From: Gammaproteobacteria bacterium
GTDB lineage: Bacteria > Pseudomonadota > Gammaproteobacteria > Burkholderiales > Burkholderiaceae_C
Length of the DNA stretch: 32,757 nucleotides
Direction of reading: 5' to 3'
Assembly: GCA_025359085.1 (NCBI GenBank)
Contig: JANYHL010000064.1
Span: forward strand, 1 to 32,757
Of this stretch, positions 8,027-18,063 are shown in pieces. Position 1 is the first letter of the stretch. Each line of letters begins with the position of its first letter. The translations under genes were made by a program, and so were the position numbers. The notes beneath the pieces are model-generated. The model saw nothing but the letters and a program-made list of their open reading frames with translations, had not been told where the DNA came from and did not search any database.

Positions 8027-8084
8027 CCCCATGAAACTTACTAATTTTGCACCTTGAGGGTGCTATCGCCGGAGTTGCAAGACC

Positions 8085-8717
8085 ATGAATACGGTGGCTG
8101 CCAAGCGCATCCTGGAAACCGCCCTGATTTGTACGCCCCAGCCTTTGCAGTTGCGCGATATGCGTGTGCTGTTTGATGATCGGTTGGGTTTGGACACGCT
8201 TAAAGTATTGTTGCGCGAACTCCAGCAGGACTGGGCGCAGGGGGGAATTGAATTGGTCAACGTGGCAAGTGGGTGGCGTTTTCAAAGTCGACCTGAAATG
8301 CGGGAATTCCTCGACCGTTTGCACCCTGAAAAGCCGCCGCGTTACACCCGCGCCACGCTGGAAACACTGGCCATCATTGCGTATCGGCAACCGGTCACTC
8401 GCGGCGATATAGAAGACGTTAGGGGAGTCACAGTGAATTCTCTGCTTATTAAACAACTTGAGGACAGGGGTTGGATTGAGGTCATTGGTCACCGGGAGAC
8501 GGTTGGACGACCCGCACTTTTTGCGACGACCAAACACTTTCTCGATGATCTAGGGCTTGAGTCCCTTGACCAGTTGCCCTTGCTCGATACACCGGAGCAG
8601 CGTACCCAAGTCATGGATACGCTCCAGTCGCGTGAATCTGGCCTCCAAACTGAACTGGATATGCCGCCAACGCTTGAAGAGGGCGTGACTGACGACATCA
8701 GTATTGATAGTGAATAA
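8085..8717 (+). CDS. scpB: Segregation and condensation protein B
   Basis: ScpB of 210 aa with the winged-helix core typical of the family: [28 protein letters not shown] (about 88-116) and [15 protein letters not shown] (about 137-151). It is the kleisin-associated partner of the SMC-ScpA condensin that compacts and separates chromosomes in the cytoplasm. The ATG at 8085 has GGAG at 8070-8073. The acidic C-terminal tail after about residue 165 is variable in this family. No scpA is in the window. scpB followed by rluB is a very common bacterial gene pair, seen here with 22 bases between them. Confidence 0.93.
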   Translation: MNTVAAKRILETALICTPQPLQLRDMRVLFDDRLGLDTLKVLLRELQQDWAQGGIELVNVASGWRFQSRPEMREFLDRLHPEKPPRYTRATLETLAIIAYRQPVTRGDIEDVRGVTVNSLLIKQLEDRGWIEVIGHRETVGRPALFATTKHFLDDLGLESLDQLPLLDTPEQRTQVMDTLQSRESGLQTELDMPPTLEEGVTDDISIDSE

Positions 8718-8739
8718 TTTTCTTGAACAGGACAGAACC

Positions 8740-10152
8740 ATGACTGTAGACCGCTCCAACATGCCGACTGTGGCCTCAGCTGATGTTTGTCCGCCAACTG
8801 AGGCGCCGATCGTGAAAACAAATGTTACGACAGCCGCCGAGGCGTGCCCTGGTGCGGCATTGAAGGTGGAACAAGAACAACTGTCCCCTTTGTCAGGCCA
8901 ACACAAGCCAATACCAATACCAATTCCGATGGTGACTAAAAATCGCTTTGAGGATGTCGTGTCTGGACAATTTGACGCCGATGAAGAATGCGCAGACACC
9001 GCTGTTCTCAAGCGGGTCCTCGCCCCCTTGGCTGAAACGCCCAAGTTGCACAAAGTCCTGGCCCAGGCCGGGATGGGATCGCGACTGGAAATGGAACAGC
9101 TGATCATGGAAGGGCGCATTACAGTCAATCATGAACCAGCCCATATTGGGCAGCGCATTCAGTTTGGCGATCACATTAAAGTCAACGGCAAGCCGATCAG
9201 GTTTCGGATTGATGCGCCGCCTGCACGGGTCATCGCGTACCACAAACCGGTTGGCGAAGTGGTAAGCCATGACGATCCGCAGAATCGCCCGACTGTGTTT
9301 CGCCGATTACCCAAACTGTTTCAGGGCAAGTGGCAATCGGTGGGCCGACTCGATCTCAACACCGAAGGCTTGCTGCTGTTCACCAGTTCTGGGGAACTGG
9401 CCAATAACCTGATGCATCCCCGCTTCGGTCTGGAACGGGAATATGCCGTGCGGGTGCTGGGTGCGTTGAATAAGGATGAAAAGCAGCGCTTGCTAGAGGG
9501 TGTCAAGCTGGACGATGGAGTTGCCCAATTCGGTTCAATTGAAGCCGGCGGCGGTGAGGGCGCCAACTGTTGGTACCGGGTCACGATCGCCGAGGGGCGG
9601 AACCGGGAGGTTCGCCGCATGTTTGAAGCGGTTGGGCACGCGGTGAGTCGATTGATCCGAATCCGTTATGGCGCCATGATGCTGCCGCGCGGTCTTAAGC
9701 GGGGCGCCTGGATGGAACTCGATGAGGGCGATATCAAGTCACTGATGCAGGCTGTCGGACCGCGAAGCGCCAGTATGCAGGGGAGTGCGGCGGGTGAGGG
9801 TGGCGCAGAGGTTTCTCGGCGTGAAGGCACCGAGCCGGGGTCGGGCTCGCGAAACCGGCGCCGGGGCACCCGTGGCAATGGGCCGCGCAGCTCAGGAAGC
9901 GGTCAACGCAATGTGCCAACGGGCGGTGCGCCAAGGACTGGTGCAGGTATTTCGCAGGGCTCGGGGCAGTCCCGAAACAAACAAGGACAGGCCGGGGACC
10001 GTCAAACCGGTGCCAGCCAACCAGATCCGATGAAAACGGCCTTTGGCTATATTGGCGCCGACAGTTTCACCCGGCAACGGCAGGATCTGGGGCAAAGGGG
10101 CGGGGGCAATGGTTCGGGCGGCGGTCAACGTCGTGGCGGACGGGGCCGCTAG
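8740..10152 (+). CDS. rluB: 23S rRNA pseudouridine synthase RluB, with long low-complexity tail
   Basis: RsuA/RluB-family pseudouridine synthase of 470 aa. The core is an S4 domain (about 102-150, KLHKVLAQAGMGSRLEMEQ) and a catalytic domain with GRLDLNTEG, nucleophile Asp205. It would modify helix 80 of 23S rRNA (U2605 in E. coli). Around the core are a roughly 95-residue N-terminal extension, with a short Pro-Ile repeat PIPIPIP encoded by three CCAATA-type hexamers at 8908-8925, and a C-terminal tail from about 341 very rich in Gly, Arg, Ser and Gln, likely disordered and RNA-binding. Such tails are common in betaproteobacterial RluB. The ATG at 8740 is preferred over a TTG at 8704 that would overlap scpB; CAGGA precedes it. 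Confidence 0.92.
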   Translation: MTVDRSNMPTVASADVCPPTEAPIVKTNVTTAAEACPGAALKVEQEQLSPLSGQHKPIPIPIPMVTKNRFEDVVSGQFDADEECADTAVLKRVLAPLAETPKLHKVLAQAGMGSRLEMEQLIMEGRITVNHEPAHIGQRIQFGDHIKVNGKPIRFRIDAPPARVIAYHKPVGEVVSHDDPQNRPTVFRRLPKLFQGKWQSVGRLDLNTEGLLLFTSSGELANNLMHPRFGLEREYAVRVLGALNKDEKQRLLEGVKLDDGVAQFGSIEAGGGEGANCWYRVTIAEGRNREVRRMFEAVGHAVSRLIRIRYGAMMLPRGLKRGAWMELDEGDIKSLMQAVGPRSASMQGSAAGEGGAEVSRREGTEPGSGSRNRRRGTRGNGPRSSGSGQRNVPTGGAPRTGAGISQGSGQSRNKQGQAGDRQTGASQPDPMKTAFGYIGADSFTRQRQDLGQRGGGNGSGGGQRRGGRGR

Positions 10153-10154
10153 GC

Positions 10155-10160
10155 TAAAAT
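10155..10160 (+). promoter_or_regulatory. Possible -10 box before ndk
   Basis: TAAAAT lies two bases after the rluB stop codon and 51 bases before the ndk start. No good -35 box is seen at 16-18 bases. A short stem GCCC-GGT-GGGC lies between this box and the ndk ribosome site. It could start the long ndk-to-der transcription unit. Confidence 0.25.
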
Positions 10161-10211
10161 AATAGACTTTGCCCGGTGGGCGCAATCTCATTTTCAAGTT
10201 CAGGAAAAACC

Positions 10212-10637
10212 ATGACTATCGAACGTACTCTCTCCATCATCAAGCCCGACGCCGTGGCCAAAAATGTGATTGGTCAAATTTACGCCCGCTTTGAGGCCGC
10301 TGGCCTGAAAGTGGTTGCCGCCAAAATGGCTCATTTGTCGGTTCGTGAGGCGCAAGCGTTTTACGCCGTGCATAAGGACCGTCCTTTTTTCAAGGACCTG
10401 GTTGCCTTTATGATCTCCGGCCCAGTCATGATTCAGGCACTTGAAGGCGAGAACGCTGTCCTGAAAAACCGTGATCTGATGGGTGCGACCGACCCTAAAA
10501 AAGCCGCGGCTGGCACTATTCGCGCTGATTTTGCGGACAGCATTGACGCCAATGCGGTGCATGGTTCTGACGCCGCTGAAACCGCCGCCGTGGAAATCGC
10601 GTTTTTCTTTCCCGGTATGAATGTGTACACCCGATAA
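10212..10637 (+). CDS. ndk: Nucleoside diphosphate kinase
   Basis: NDP kinase of 141 aa, the standard length. It transfers the gamma-phosphate of ATP to nucleoside diphosphates through a phosphohistidine. The N-terminal [15 protein letters not shown] and the active-site NAVHGSD with His117 are both present. The ATG at 10212 follows AGGAAA at 10202-10207; an upstream in-frame start at 10176 would add a non-conserved stretch and is rejected. It is the first gene of a co-directional run with rlmN 8 bases downstream, as in many proteobacteria including E. coli (ndk-rlmN). Confidence 0.97.
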   Translation: MTIERTLSIIKPDAVAKNVIGQIYARFEAAGLKVVAAKMAHLSVREAQAFYAVHKDRPFFKDLVAFMISGPVMIQALEGENAVLKNRDLMGATDPKKAAAGTIRADFADSIDANAVHGSDAAETAAVEIAFFFPGMNVYTR

Positions 10638-10645
10638 GTTATCTG

Positions 10646-11779
10646 ATGACAGCCAATCTGCTTGATTATGACCTTGACGGTTTGGCTGTTTTTTGCGACC
10701 GGCTGGGTGAGAAGCGCTATCGCGCTGTCCAGTTGTTTCGCTGGATTCATCAAAAAGGTGCCTCCAATTTTGATGAGATGAGTGATCTTGCCAAGTCTTT
10801 GCGCGAGAAGCTGAAAATTTCCGCGCAGATCAAGGCGCCTAATCTGATTTCGCAGCATATTTCTTCAGACGGAACGATCAAATGGTTGTTTGACGTCGGG
10901 GGTGGCGATGCGGTTGAGACTGTCTTTATTCCTGAAGAAGATCGCGGAACCCTGTGTCTTTCATCCCAGGCCGGTTGTGCCATGGGGTGCCGTTTTTGTT
11001 CCACTGGACATCAGGGCTTCAGTCGGAACCTGAAAACCGGAGAAATCATCGCTCAACTGTGGTTTGCAGAGCATTTTTTGCGCAAGCACTTGCAGCGGGA
11101 TGAACGAATTATCTCGAATGTTGTAATGATGGGCATGGGTGAGCCCCTGCAGAATTACTCCGAATTGGTGCCCGCATTGCGCGCCATGCTGGATGACCAT
11201 GGCTATGGTCTGTCCCGTCGGCGGGTAACGGTTTCCACCTCGGGTGTTGTCCCTATGATGGACCGTCTGGCACAGGATTGTCCGGTGGCACTGGCCGTGT
11301 CCTTGCACGCGCCCAACGACGCTTTGCGCGATGATCTGGTGCCGCTCAATAAAAAATACTCGTTGGCCGAACTATTGAACGCTTGCAATCGTTATCTCGC
11401 CTTCGCGCCGCGCGACTTTATTACTTTTGAATATTGCATGCTGCAGGATGTCAACGACCAGCCAGAGCATGCGCAGCAGTTGGTCAGTCTGGTGAGACAT
11501 TATTCAAGCGGCGGTGTTTGGTGCAAGTTCAACTTGATCCCCTTTAACCCGTTCCCTGCATCGGGTTTGACGCGATCAGTACCAGAACGTATTCAAGCTT
11601 TTGCCAAAATTCTGAGCGATGCCGGCATCGTCACCACCATACGCAAGACGCGCGGCGATGACATTGACGCTGCATGCGGTCAGTTGGCCGGTGAAGTGAA
11701 AGATCGTACGCGCGTTGGTGAGCGCATCGCGCGCCAGCGTACCTTTGTTCTCAAGCCCGTTTCTGTCATTAGCAAGTAG
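10646..11779 (+). CDS. rlmN: Dual-specificity 23S rRNA/tRNA adenine-C2 methyltransferase RlmN
   Basis: Radical-SAM enzyme of 377 aa that methylates C2 of A2503 in 23S rRNA and A37 in some tRNAs. The iron-sulfur motif CAMGCRFC gives Cys111, Cys115 and Cys118. Cys104 and Cys344 (in [11 protein letters not shown]) correspond to the conserved cysteine pair of E. coli RlmN, the latter carrying the transient methyl group. Motifs [10 protein letters not shown] and SLHAPND are typical. The start ATG at 10646 is the first in frame after ndk, 8 bases downstream, with no strong ribosome site of its own, which suggests reinitiation from ndk. Confidence 0.97.
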   Translation: MTANLLDYDLDGLAVFCDRLGEKRYRAVQLFRWIHQKGASNFDEMSDLAKSLREKLKISAQIKAPNLISQHISSDGTIKWLFDVGGGDAVETVFIPEEDRGTLCLSSQAGCAMGCRFCSTGHQGFSRNLKTGEIIAQLWFAEHFLRKHLQRDERIISNVVMMGMGEPLQNYSELVPALRAMLDDHGYGLSRRRVTVSTSGVVPMMDRLAQDCPVALAVSLHAPNDALRDDLVPLNKKYSLAELLNACNRYLAFAPRDFITFEYCMLQDVNDQPEHAQQLVSLVRHYSSGGVWCKFNLIPFNPFPASGLTRSVPERIQAFAKILSDAGIVTTIRKTRGDDIDAACGQLAGEVKDRTRVGERIARQRTFVLKPVSVISK

Positions 11780-11797
11780 GTCAAGGAGAATTGAAGC

Positions 11798-12634
11798 ATG
11801 ACGATGAATAAAGCAGTTTGGATTCAAATGGGCCAGGGCTTGTTCTGCGTTGGGCTGCTTGTTGCTGGATTGGCCGGTCTTTCGGGCTGCGCGTCAAAAA
11901 TGGCGGGGGTCGGGCCATCAGACAGTGGGGTTGAGATGCTGACCGCCTCGGATGAACCGGATGCCCGCAGACGCGCTCGTATTCGGCTGGAACTCGCAGT
12001 CGGCTATTTTGAGCAGGGCCAAACAACGATCGCACTTGATGAACTTAAGCAATCCATCGCGGCGGATCCAACATTCGGTGAAGCCTACAACTTGCGCGGA
12101 CTGATTTACATGCGGCTCAATGATTTCCGGTTTGCAGAAGAGAGTTTCAGAAAAGCGCTAAGTATCAACCCACAGAATTCAAATGTTGTGCATAACCTCG
12201 GTTGGTTGTTCTGCCAGCAAGCCAGATATCCTGAGTCTTTGCTTTTTTTCTCGCAGGCGCTTTCAAACCCGCAATATGGCGAGCGCGCCAAGACTTTGAT
12301 GGCGCAGGGTTTGTGTCAGATCCGGGCGGGGCGAACGGCCGATGCCGAACTCAGTCTATTGAAGTCTTATGAGTTTGATGCGGGCAATCCGATTACGGCT
12401 TATAACCTGGCCACATTACTGTTCCAGCGCGGTGATTTTGTTCGCGCCCAGTTCTACGTGCGACGGTTAAACAACAGTGAATTGGCCAATGCAGAGTCGC
12501 TGTGGCTGGGCATCAAGGTCGAACGACGTATGGACAATCGTGACGCCACGCTGCAGCTCGCCACGCAGTTACAGAGACGTTTTCCGCAGTCTCGTGAAGC
12601 GGCATCCTATCAACGGAGTTCCTTCGATGAATGA
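11798..12634 (+). CDS. pilF: Type IV pilus biogenesis/stability lipoprotein PilF (PilW)
   Basis: TPR lipoprotein of 278 aa. The signal peptide ends in the lipobox LSGC with Cys31. At least four TPR-like repeats follow (for example LELAVGYFEQGQTTIALDELKQSI, AYNLRGLIYMRLNDFRFAEESF, then VHNLGWLFCQQARYPES). PilF is the outer-membrane pilotin that brings the PilQ secretin to the outer membrane. Its place between rlmN and rodZ matches Pseudomonas and betaproteobacteria. It has a strong AAGGAG at 11783-11788, nine bases before the ATG. Its stop overlaps the rodZ start by 8 bases, which indicates translational coupling. A further ATG two codons downstream would also be usable. Confidence 0.93.
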   Translation: MTMNKAVWIQMGQGLFCVGLLVAGLAGLSGCASKMAGVGPSDSGVEMLTASDEPDARRRARIRLELAVGYFEQGQTTIALDELKQSIAADPTFGEAYNLRGLIYMRLNDFRFAEESFRKALSINPQNSNVVHNLGWLFCQQARYPESLLFFSQALSNPQYGERAKTLMAQGLCQIRAGRTADAELSLLKSYEFDAGNPITAYNLATLLFQRGDFVRAQFYVRRLNNSELANAESLWLGIKVERRMDNRDATLQLATQLQRRFPQSREAASYQRSSFDE

Positions 12635-13571
12635 GCGTGATTCGACTGTCTCTGATGAAATGATCCCTGCCCCTGAGGTATTGGTGACGATGTCGGGTGG
12701 AGCGATGCTGAGAAAGGCACGCGAAGCGCAAGGACTGCACATCGGCGCCTTGGCCGTTGCTCTCAAGGTTCCTGTGGTCAAACTGGAGGCCCTTGAAGCT
12801 GATCGTTTTGATTTGTTGCCAGATACCGTTTTCGTTCGCGCTCTGGCTGCCAGCATTTGCCGTACCCTGAAGGTCGATTCGGCTCCGATCCTGGATCAAC
12901 TGCCACGTACGGCAGCGCCACTTCTAAAAACCGATGAGTCCGGAATCAACACCCCGTTCCGTGCTGCGGGTGATGGCGCGGGCATATCATTTTGGAATCA
13001 GCTCTCCAGGCCTTTTGTTCTGGCCGGGCTGGCGCTTCTGGCTGGTATAACAGTGCTCGTATTTTTCCCTTTGGCTCCGCGCACCGAAGTCGCTAGTGCG
13101 TTGCAGCCAACAACTGCTGTCGCGGTGGTGCCATTTCCAGCGTCCGCTTCACCGCCAACTGAAAATTCAGTTTTCGCCGCTGAGGGTGCAACATCAAGCT
13201 TGACGCCAAGTTTGGCTCTGTCAGATTCAGAAGCTTCCGTGGCGCCGAGTCCAGGCGTTGTGAGGCCTTCCAATGCATTGCCACCGCCTGCCGCTAATTT
13301 GTCGGCCGTCATCGTGCCAGGTTCTGGTGCAACCACCGGCCTGCTCACCTTCAAGGCACGGGGCTCCTCATGGATCGAGGTGGTTGACGCCAACGGAGTC
13401 GTTCAAGTGCGCAAGACACTCAGTGACCGCGAAGTAGTTGGTGTGTCTGGGGGCTTGCCAATGTCCGTTGTGGTCGGCCGGGCTGACAGCACGGAGGTTC
13501 AAGTCCGTGGCAAATTTTTTGATTTGACAGGCGTTGCAAAAAATAATGTCGCTCGGTTTGAGGTGAAATAA
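12627..13571 (+). CDS. rodZ: Cytoskeleton protein RodZ
   Basis: Bitopic membrane protein of 314 aa. The cytoplasmic N-terminal helix-turn-helix domain is at about residues 25-92 ([17 protein letters not shown]...ALEADRF). One membrane segment lies at about 130-150, then a Pro/Ala/Ser/Thr-rich periplasmic linker, then a C-terminal DUF4115 beta domain (about 228-314). RodZ links MreB filaments to the wall-elongation machinery and sets rod shape. The ATG at 12627 is chosen because the conserved domain begins soon after it, CGGAG lies 9-13 bases upstream, and it overlaps the pilF stop by 8 bases. The frame is open 150 bases further upstream, inside pilF. Its stop shares a base with the ispG start. 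Confidence 0.93.
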   Translation: MNERDSTVSDEMIPAPEVLVTMSGGAMLRKAREAQGLHIGALAVALKVPVVKLEALEADRFDLLPDTVFVRALAASICRTLKVDSAPILDQLPRTAAPLLKTDESGINTPFRAAGDGAGISFWNQLSRPFVLAGLALLAGITVLVFFPLAPRTEVASALQPTTAVAVVPFPASASPPTENSVFAAEGATSSLTPSLALSDSEASVAPSPGVVRPSNALPPPAANLSAVIVPGSGATTGLLTFKARGSSWIEVVDANGVVQVRKTLSDREVVGVSGGLPMSVVVGRADSTEVQVRGKFFDLTGVAKNNVARFEVK

Positions 13572-14845
13572 TGAACCCTTTATTACCCATCGAATCTGCA
13601 ACGCCCCAGGCGCGACGATCCCGGCAGGCGAGGGTGGTCTGGAACGCGCGAGTGGTCACCGTGGGCGGTGATGCCCCTGTGCGTGTTCAGTCCATGACCA
13701 ATACCGACACGGTCGATGTCATTGGCTCGGCCATTCAGGTCAAGGAATTGGCGCTTGCGGGTTCTGAAATGGTGCGTTTGACCGTCAACACGCCAGAAGC
13801 GGCACAGGCTGTTCCGCACATTCGCGAACAACTTGACCGCATGGGAATTGATGTCCCCCTGGTTGGTGACTTCCACTACAACGGTCATCGACTGCTGACT
13901 GACTATCCGGCCTGCGCTCAAGCCTTGTCCAAATACCGGATCAACCCAGGCAATGTCGGTAAGGGTGACAAGCGTGACAAACAATTCGGGCTGATGATTG
14001 AGGCTGCGATGCGATGGGATAAGCCGATTCGTATTGGCGTGAATTGGGGCAGTCTGGATCAGGAGCTGCTCGCCAGTTTGATGGACGAGAACAGTCATCG
14101 GTCCCTGCCCTGGGGCGCCAAGCCGGTGATGTATGAAGCTTTGATTACTTCCGCCATAGAGTCTGCGCGTCATGCCGTCAAGATGGGCATGAATGAGAAC
14201 CAGATCATTCTGTCGTGCAAGGTCAGTGGTGTTCAGGATCTGATTTCTGTTTACCGTGAACTGGCCAGGCGCTGCGACTACCCGCTTCATTTGGGTTTGA
14301 CCGAAGCCGGTATGGGCACCAAGGGGGCCGTGGCCTCCGCCGCGGCGCTCTCCATTTTATTGCAGGAGGGAATCGGTGACACCATTCGCGTCTCATTAAC
14401 ACCTCAACCGGGCGAATCCAGGACGCAGGAAGTTGTGATTGCCACAGAAATTTTGCAAGCCCTGGAACTCCGATCGTTTGTTCCCAGTGTCACGGCCTGT
14501 CCGGGGTGTGGCCGCACCACCAGCACGACGTTTCAGGAACTCACGCAACAGATTGAAGGCTATCTGCGGGCACAAATGCCTGTCTGGCGTGAAAAATATC
14601 CAGGCGTGGAAAAACTAAAAGTGGCGGTCATGGGTTGTATCGTGAATGGACCTGGTGAAAGCAAGCAAGCCGACATCGGCATCAGTCTGCCCGGGACCGG
14701 GGAAGCCCCTGCGGCGCCCGTCTTCATTGATGGTGAAAAGCGTTTGACCTTGCGCGGAGACGCCATTGCGCAAGAATTTCAAAAAATTGTTGAAGACTAT
14801 GTTGAAAAGCGTTTTGGTGTGCCAACCCCAACCGAATCGTTTTGA
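13571..14845 (+). CDS. ispG: 4-hydroxy-3-methylbut-2-enyl diphosphate synthase
   Basis: IspG (GcpE) of 424 aa, the bacterial two-domain form with the insertion typical of betaproteobacteria. It catalyses the reductive ring opening of MEcPP in the MEP isoprenoid pathway. The 4Fe-4S ligands are visible: Cys310 and Cys313 in ACPGCGRT and Cys356 in GCIVNGPGE, with the fourth ligand Glu363. The N-terminal substrate-binding signature [11 protein letters not shown] is intact. Translation starts at ATG 13571, sharing a base with the rodZ stop (TAATG), a sign of coupling. hisS follows with an 8-base gap. Confidence 0.97.
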   Translation: MNPLLPIESATPQARRSRQARVVWNARVVTVGGDAPVRVQSMTNTDTVDVIGSAIQVKELALAGSEMVRLTVNTPEAAQAVPHIREQLDRMGIDVPLVGDFHYNGHRLLTDYPACAQALSKYRINPGNVGKGDKRDKQFGLMIEAAMRWDKPIRIGVNWGSLDQELLASLMDENSHRSLPWGAKPVMYEALITSAIESARHAVKMGMNENQIILSCKVSGVQDLISVYRELARRCDYPLHLGLTEAGMGTKGAVASAAALSILLQEGIGDTIRVSLTPQPGESRTQEVVIATEILQALELRSFVPSVTACPGCGRTTSTTFQELTQQIEGYLRAQMPVWREKYPGVEKLKVAVMGCIVNGPGESKQADIGISLPGTGEAPAAPVFIDGEKRLTLRGDAIAQEFQKIVEDYVEKRFGVPTPTESF

Positions 14846-14853
14846 TTGAAGCC

Positions 14854-16167
14854 ATGCGTGAAAAAGAATTAACAGCAAAGTCGGAGAAACTCACTGCCAT
14901 CAAAGGCATGAACGATGTACTGCCGCCTGATTCTGCGGTCGTTGAATGGCTGGAAGCCAAAGTGCGAGCCTTGATGACGTGCTATGCGTACCGGAACATT
15001 CGCACACCTATTGTGGAACGCACACCGCTGTTTATTCGCGGCCTGGGTGAAGTCACGGATATTGTCGAAAAAGAGATGTATTCTTTTGAAGACAGCCTCA
15101 ACGGCGATCTGTTGACCCTGCGACCGGAAGCAACGGCCGGTGTAGTGCGGGCAGTTGTGGAGCATTCCATGCTTTACGACGGCGGAAAGCGGCTGTATTA
15201 CATCGGTCCGATGTTTCGTCATGAGCGGCCTCAGCGTGGCCGCTATCGGCAATTTGATCAGATTGGCGCTGAGGCCCTTGGATTTTCTGGACCTGAGGTG
15301 GATGCAGAACTGATTTTGCTGGCGGTGGCGCTGTGGAAAGATTTGGGGTTGACAGACGTTCGACTCGAACTCAACAGTCTGGGTCAACCGCAGGAGCGTT
15401 TGGCGCATCGACAAGCCCTGATTAGCCACTTCGAGCGCCATGCGGATGTACTTGATGAGGATGCCAAGCGCCGCCTCTACAGCAACCCGCTTCGCATTCT
15501 TGACAGCAAAAATCCGGCGATGCAAGCGGTGGTCGAGTCGGCACCCAGGCCGCTTGATTACTTGGGCCAGGCGTCACTCGTCCATTTCAACACGCTGAAA
15601 ACTATCCTGGATGCGAACTGCGTTGCTTATATTGTTAATCCGCGCCTGGTTCGCGGCATGGATTACTACAACCTCACGGTATTTGAATTCACGACGGATC
15701 GCCTGGGATCGCAAGGAACGGTTTGTGCCGGCGGTCGCTATGACTATTTAATCGAGCAATTGGGCGGCAAGTCGGCACCGGCCGTGGGTTGGGCTCTTGG
15801 CGTTGATCGGGTGCTTGAACTGATCCGGGAACAGGGTTTGCCCTGTATCGTACCGCCGCTCGATGCCTATGCCATCGTGTCCGATGTTGATGCATTGCCT
15901 TTGGTCTTGCAAACACTGCAAACGCTGCGCGCGGCGGGGGTCAGTGTTCAGATGCACCCCAGTTCCGCTGACAGCATGGGCAGCCTGAAATCCCAATTCA
16001 AACGCGCCGATGGCAGTGGCGCCCGATTTGCACTTATTTTTGGCGCCGATGAAGTGGCAAAAAATCTCGTCACCGTCAAATCACTGCGTGATGGCAGTGG
16101 CGCCCAAGTCAGCCAAACGCTGACCGACGTGCTGGGTTGGTCGTCCACCCTACAATCGCAAACTTAA
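14854..16167 (+). CDS. hisS: Histidyl-tRNA synthetase
   Basis: Class II aminoacyl-tRNA synthetase of 437 aa. Motif 2 is [16 protein letters not shown], the histidine-specific patch is [15 protein letters not shown], and motif 3 is GWALGVDRV. The C-terminal alpha/beta anticodon-binding domain (about 335-437) is complete, which separates it from the HisZ paralogue at 23588. The ATG at 14854 is preferred over an in-frame TTG at 14842 that overlaps the ispG stop. The gene order ispG-hisS-yfgM-bamB-der is conserved with E. coli. Confidence 0.97.
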   Translation: MREKELTAKSEKLTAIKGMNDVLPPDSAVVEWLEAKVRALMTCYAYRNIRTPIVERTPLFIRGLGEVTDIVEKEMYSFEDSLNGDLLTLRPEATAGVVRAVVEHSMLYDGGKRLYYIGPMFRHERPQRGRYRQFDQIGAEALGFSGPEVDAELILLAVALWKDLGLTDVRLELNSLGQPQERLAHRQALISHFERHADVLDEDAKRRLYSNPLRILDSKNPAMQAVVESAPRPLDYLGQASLVHFNTLKTILDANCVAYIVNPRLVRGMDYYNLTVFEFTTDRLGSQGTVCAGGRYDYLIEQLGGKSAPAVGWALGVDRVLELIREQGLPCIVPPLDAYAIVSDVDALPLVLQTLQTLRAAGVSVQMHPSSADSMGSLKSQFKRADGSGARFALIFGADEVAKNLVTVKSLRDGSGAQVSQTLTDVLGWSSTLQSQT

Positions 16168-16181
16168 TCAAAAAAAATCTC

Positions 16182-16904
16182 ATGGCAAACCAATTAGATC
16201 TCGAAGAACAAGAGCAACTTGATCAACTCAAACATTTTTGGAAGAGCTACGGTAATGCGATTACCTGGGCCCTGATGGCTGTGTTGGGTTTGTTTGCCAG
16301 CTGGAATTTCTACCAGTACTGGCAGCGCAATCAGGCCACGCAGGCAGCCGCCATGTATGACGAAGTCGAGCGTGTCGTGACGTCGCAAGACGTTACAAAA
16401 ATTGACCGGGCTTTTGCAGACATGAAAGACCGATTTGCCTCAACCACTTACGCCCATCAGGCTGGGCTTCTGGTGGCCAAGCACTATTACAGTGTTGGCA
16501 ATGTGGAAGCGGCCAAGTCGGCTTTGGGTTGGGTCGTGGACAAGAGTTCGGATGCCGGCTACCAGGCCATTGCAAAGTTGCGATTGGCTGGCCTATTAAT
16601 GGACTCGAAAGCTTTTGATGAGGCCCTGAAGCAGCTAAGTGGATCATTTCCTGTTAGTTTCGAGGCGCTGGTGGCCGATCGAAAAGGTGACATCCTGTTA
16701 TTGCAAGGCAAGAAGAAAGAGGCAATTTCAGAGTACCAAAAGGCCTTTAAAGATTTTGATCAGCGGACCGAGTACCGGCGTTTGGTCGAAGTTAAATTGA
16801 ACTCGCTCGGGGTTGACCCATCGGCGGGCAGTCATGTTGCTGCATCAACAAATGTCGGCGCTGGGCCGGTGGCGATCACGCCGATATCGGAAGGGACAAA
16901 GTGA
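16182..16904 (+). CDS. yfgM: YfgM-like membrane-anchored TPR chaperone
   Basis: Protein of 240 aa with a cytoplasmic N-terminus (DLEEQEQLDQLKHFWKSYG), one membrane segment at about 27-47 and a periplasmic TPR-like region. This is the YfgM/DUF2133 layout. E. coli YfgM sits in the inner membrane, binds SecYEG with PpiD and helps exported proteins through the periplasm. Position between hisS and bamB supports the call. The ATG at 16182 has only an A-rich upstream stretch and no clear ribosome site. Its TGA overlaps the GTG start of bamB by 4 bases (GTGA). Confidence 0.88.
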   Translation: MANQLDLEEQEQLDQLKHFWKSYGNAITWALMAVLGLFASWNFYQYWQRNQATQAAAMYDEVERVVTSQDVTKIDRAFADMKDRFASTTYAHQAGLLVAKHYYSVGNVEAAKSALGWVVDKSSDAGYQAIAKLRLAGLLMDSKAFDEALKQLSGSFPVSFEALVADRKGDILLLQGKKKEAISEYQKAFKDFDQRTEYRRLVEVKLNSLGVDPSAGSHVAASTNVGAGPVAITPISEGTK

Positions 16905-18040
16905 AGTTTGATGTTCTATTGACGGCGGCCACCAAGGTCGCTTTTTGCCTGGTCGTGGTGAGTTCCCTTAGCAGTTGTTCAAGTACGCCAGACCGGCCCA
17001 AGCCAGCCGAGTTGGCGCCTAACGCGGGTCTGTTGGGCGTGCGTCTGGCATGGACTGCGAAGGTGGGTGCCATCGGCTTCCCCCTGGATGTCAAAGTTAA
17101 CGAGGGCACCGTGGCGGTGGCCAGTTCAGATGGCGTTCTGGTCTTATTGGATGCACGCACTGGCGTAGAGCAGTGGCGCACCAATGTTGGTAGCCAGATC
17201 TCCGCGGGCGTGGGAAGCGATGGCAGATTTGCCGCCGTGGTAACGCGTACCAATGAGTTGGTGACCTTGGATAGCGGACGTGAAATTTGGCGTCAAAAAC
17301 TGCCGGCCCAAAGTTTCACGGCCCCGCTGGTGGCGGGTGGGCGCGTCTTTGTCTTGGCCGCCGATCGTTCAGTCACGGCTTTTGATGGCTTGTCAGGACG
17401 CAAACTCTGGGCGCAGCAACGCCCCGGCGAGTCCTTGGTGCTACGTCAGGCGGGTGTCTTGCTGGCTGTGGGCGATACGCTGGTGACGGGCTTGTCGGGA
17501 CGACTGGTCGGTATCAGTCCGGCGAATGGTGCCATTCTGTGGGAATCCCCCATTGCCTCACCACGCGGCACCAATGACATTGAACGGCTGGTAGATTTGG
17601 TTGGACGTGTCAGTCGCGAGGGCGATGTGGTTTGCGCGCGCGCCTTCCAGGCGGCTGTTGGATGTGTCAGTGCAACCCGTGGAACTTTGCTTTGGACTAA
17701 ACCAGCGTTTGGTTATGTGGGTGTCCATGGGGATGATAAACAGGTTTACGGCGTTGAAAGTGATGGCAAAGTCATGGCGTGGCGACGTGTCGACGGTGAG
17801 CGCGCCTGGGTGTCTGAGCGTCTACGCTACCGCGGTCTGACTGCCCCGCTGGTTGTGGGGCGTTCCATCGCCATGGGCGATGATTCCGGTCTCGTTCATT
17901 TGCTCTCGCGTGAAGACGGGTCTGCCCTGGCGCGCGTCGCCACCGATGGCACGGCTGTGGTTGCTGCGCCGGTACTGGCTGCGGGCACCTTGGTGGTCGT
18001 CACGCGCAGCGGCGGCATTTTCGGTTTTGTACCTGAGTAA
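16901..18040 (+). CDS. bamB: Outer membrane assembly lipoprotein BamB
   Basis: Lipoprotein of 379 aa. The signal peptide ends in LSSC with acylated Cys26, followed by repeated beta-propeller blades of the PQQ/quinoprotein type (for example DGVLVLLDARTGVEQWRT, DRSVTAFDGLSGRKLWAQQ, DGKVMAWRRVDGERAWVS). BamB binds BamA POTRA domains and aids delivery of outer-membrane proteins. The GTG start at 16901 overlaps the yfgM stop and has GGAAGGGA just upstream. It is followed by der after 23 bases, as in E. coli. Confidence 0.94.
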   Translation: MKFDVLLTAATKVAFCLVVVSSLSSCSSTPDRPKPAELAPNAGLLGVRLAWTAKVGAIGFPLDVKVNEGTVAVASSDGVLVLLDARTGVEQWRTNVGSQISAGVGSDGRFAAVVTRTNELVTLDSGREIWRQKLPAQSFTAPLVAGGRVFVLAADRSVTAFDGLSGRKLWAQQRPGESLVLRQAGVLLAVGDTLVTGLSGRLVGISPANGAILWESPIASPRGTNDIERLVDLVGRVSREGDVVCARAFQAAVGCVSATRGTLLWTKPAFGYVGVHGDDKQVYGVESDGKVMAWRRVDGERAWVSERLRYRGLTAPLVVGRSIAMGDDSGLVHLLSREDGSALARVATDGTAVVAAPVLAAGTLVVVTRSGGIFGFVPE

Positions 18041-18063
18041 CAGTAGCAGCCTGATTCCATATC

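Noticed and set aside
7179-8537. A 452-codon open frame on the minus strand across rluD and scpB.
   Set aside because: Antisense to two well-identified genes with intact motifs, and of low-quality amino acid composition.
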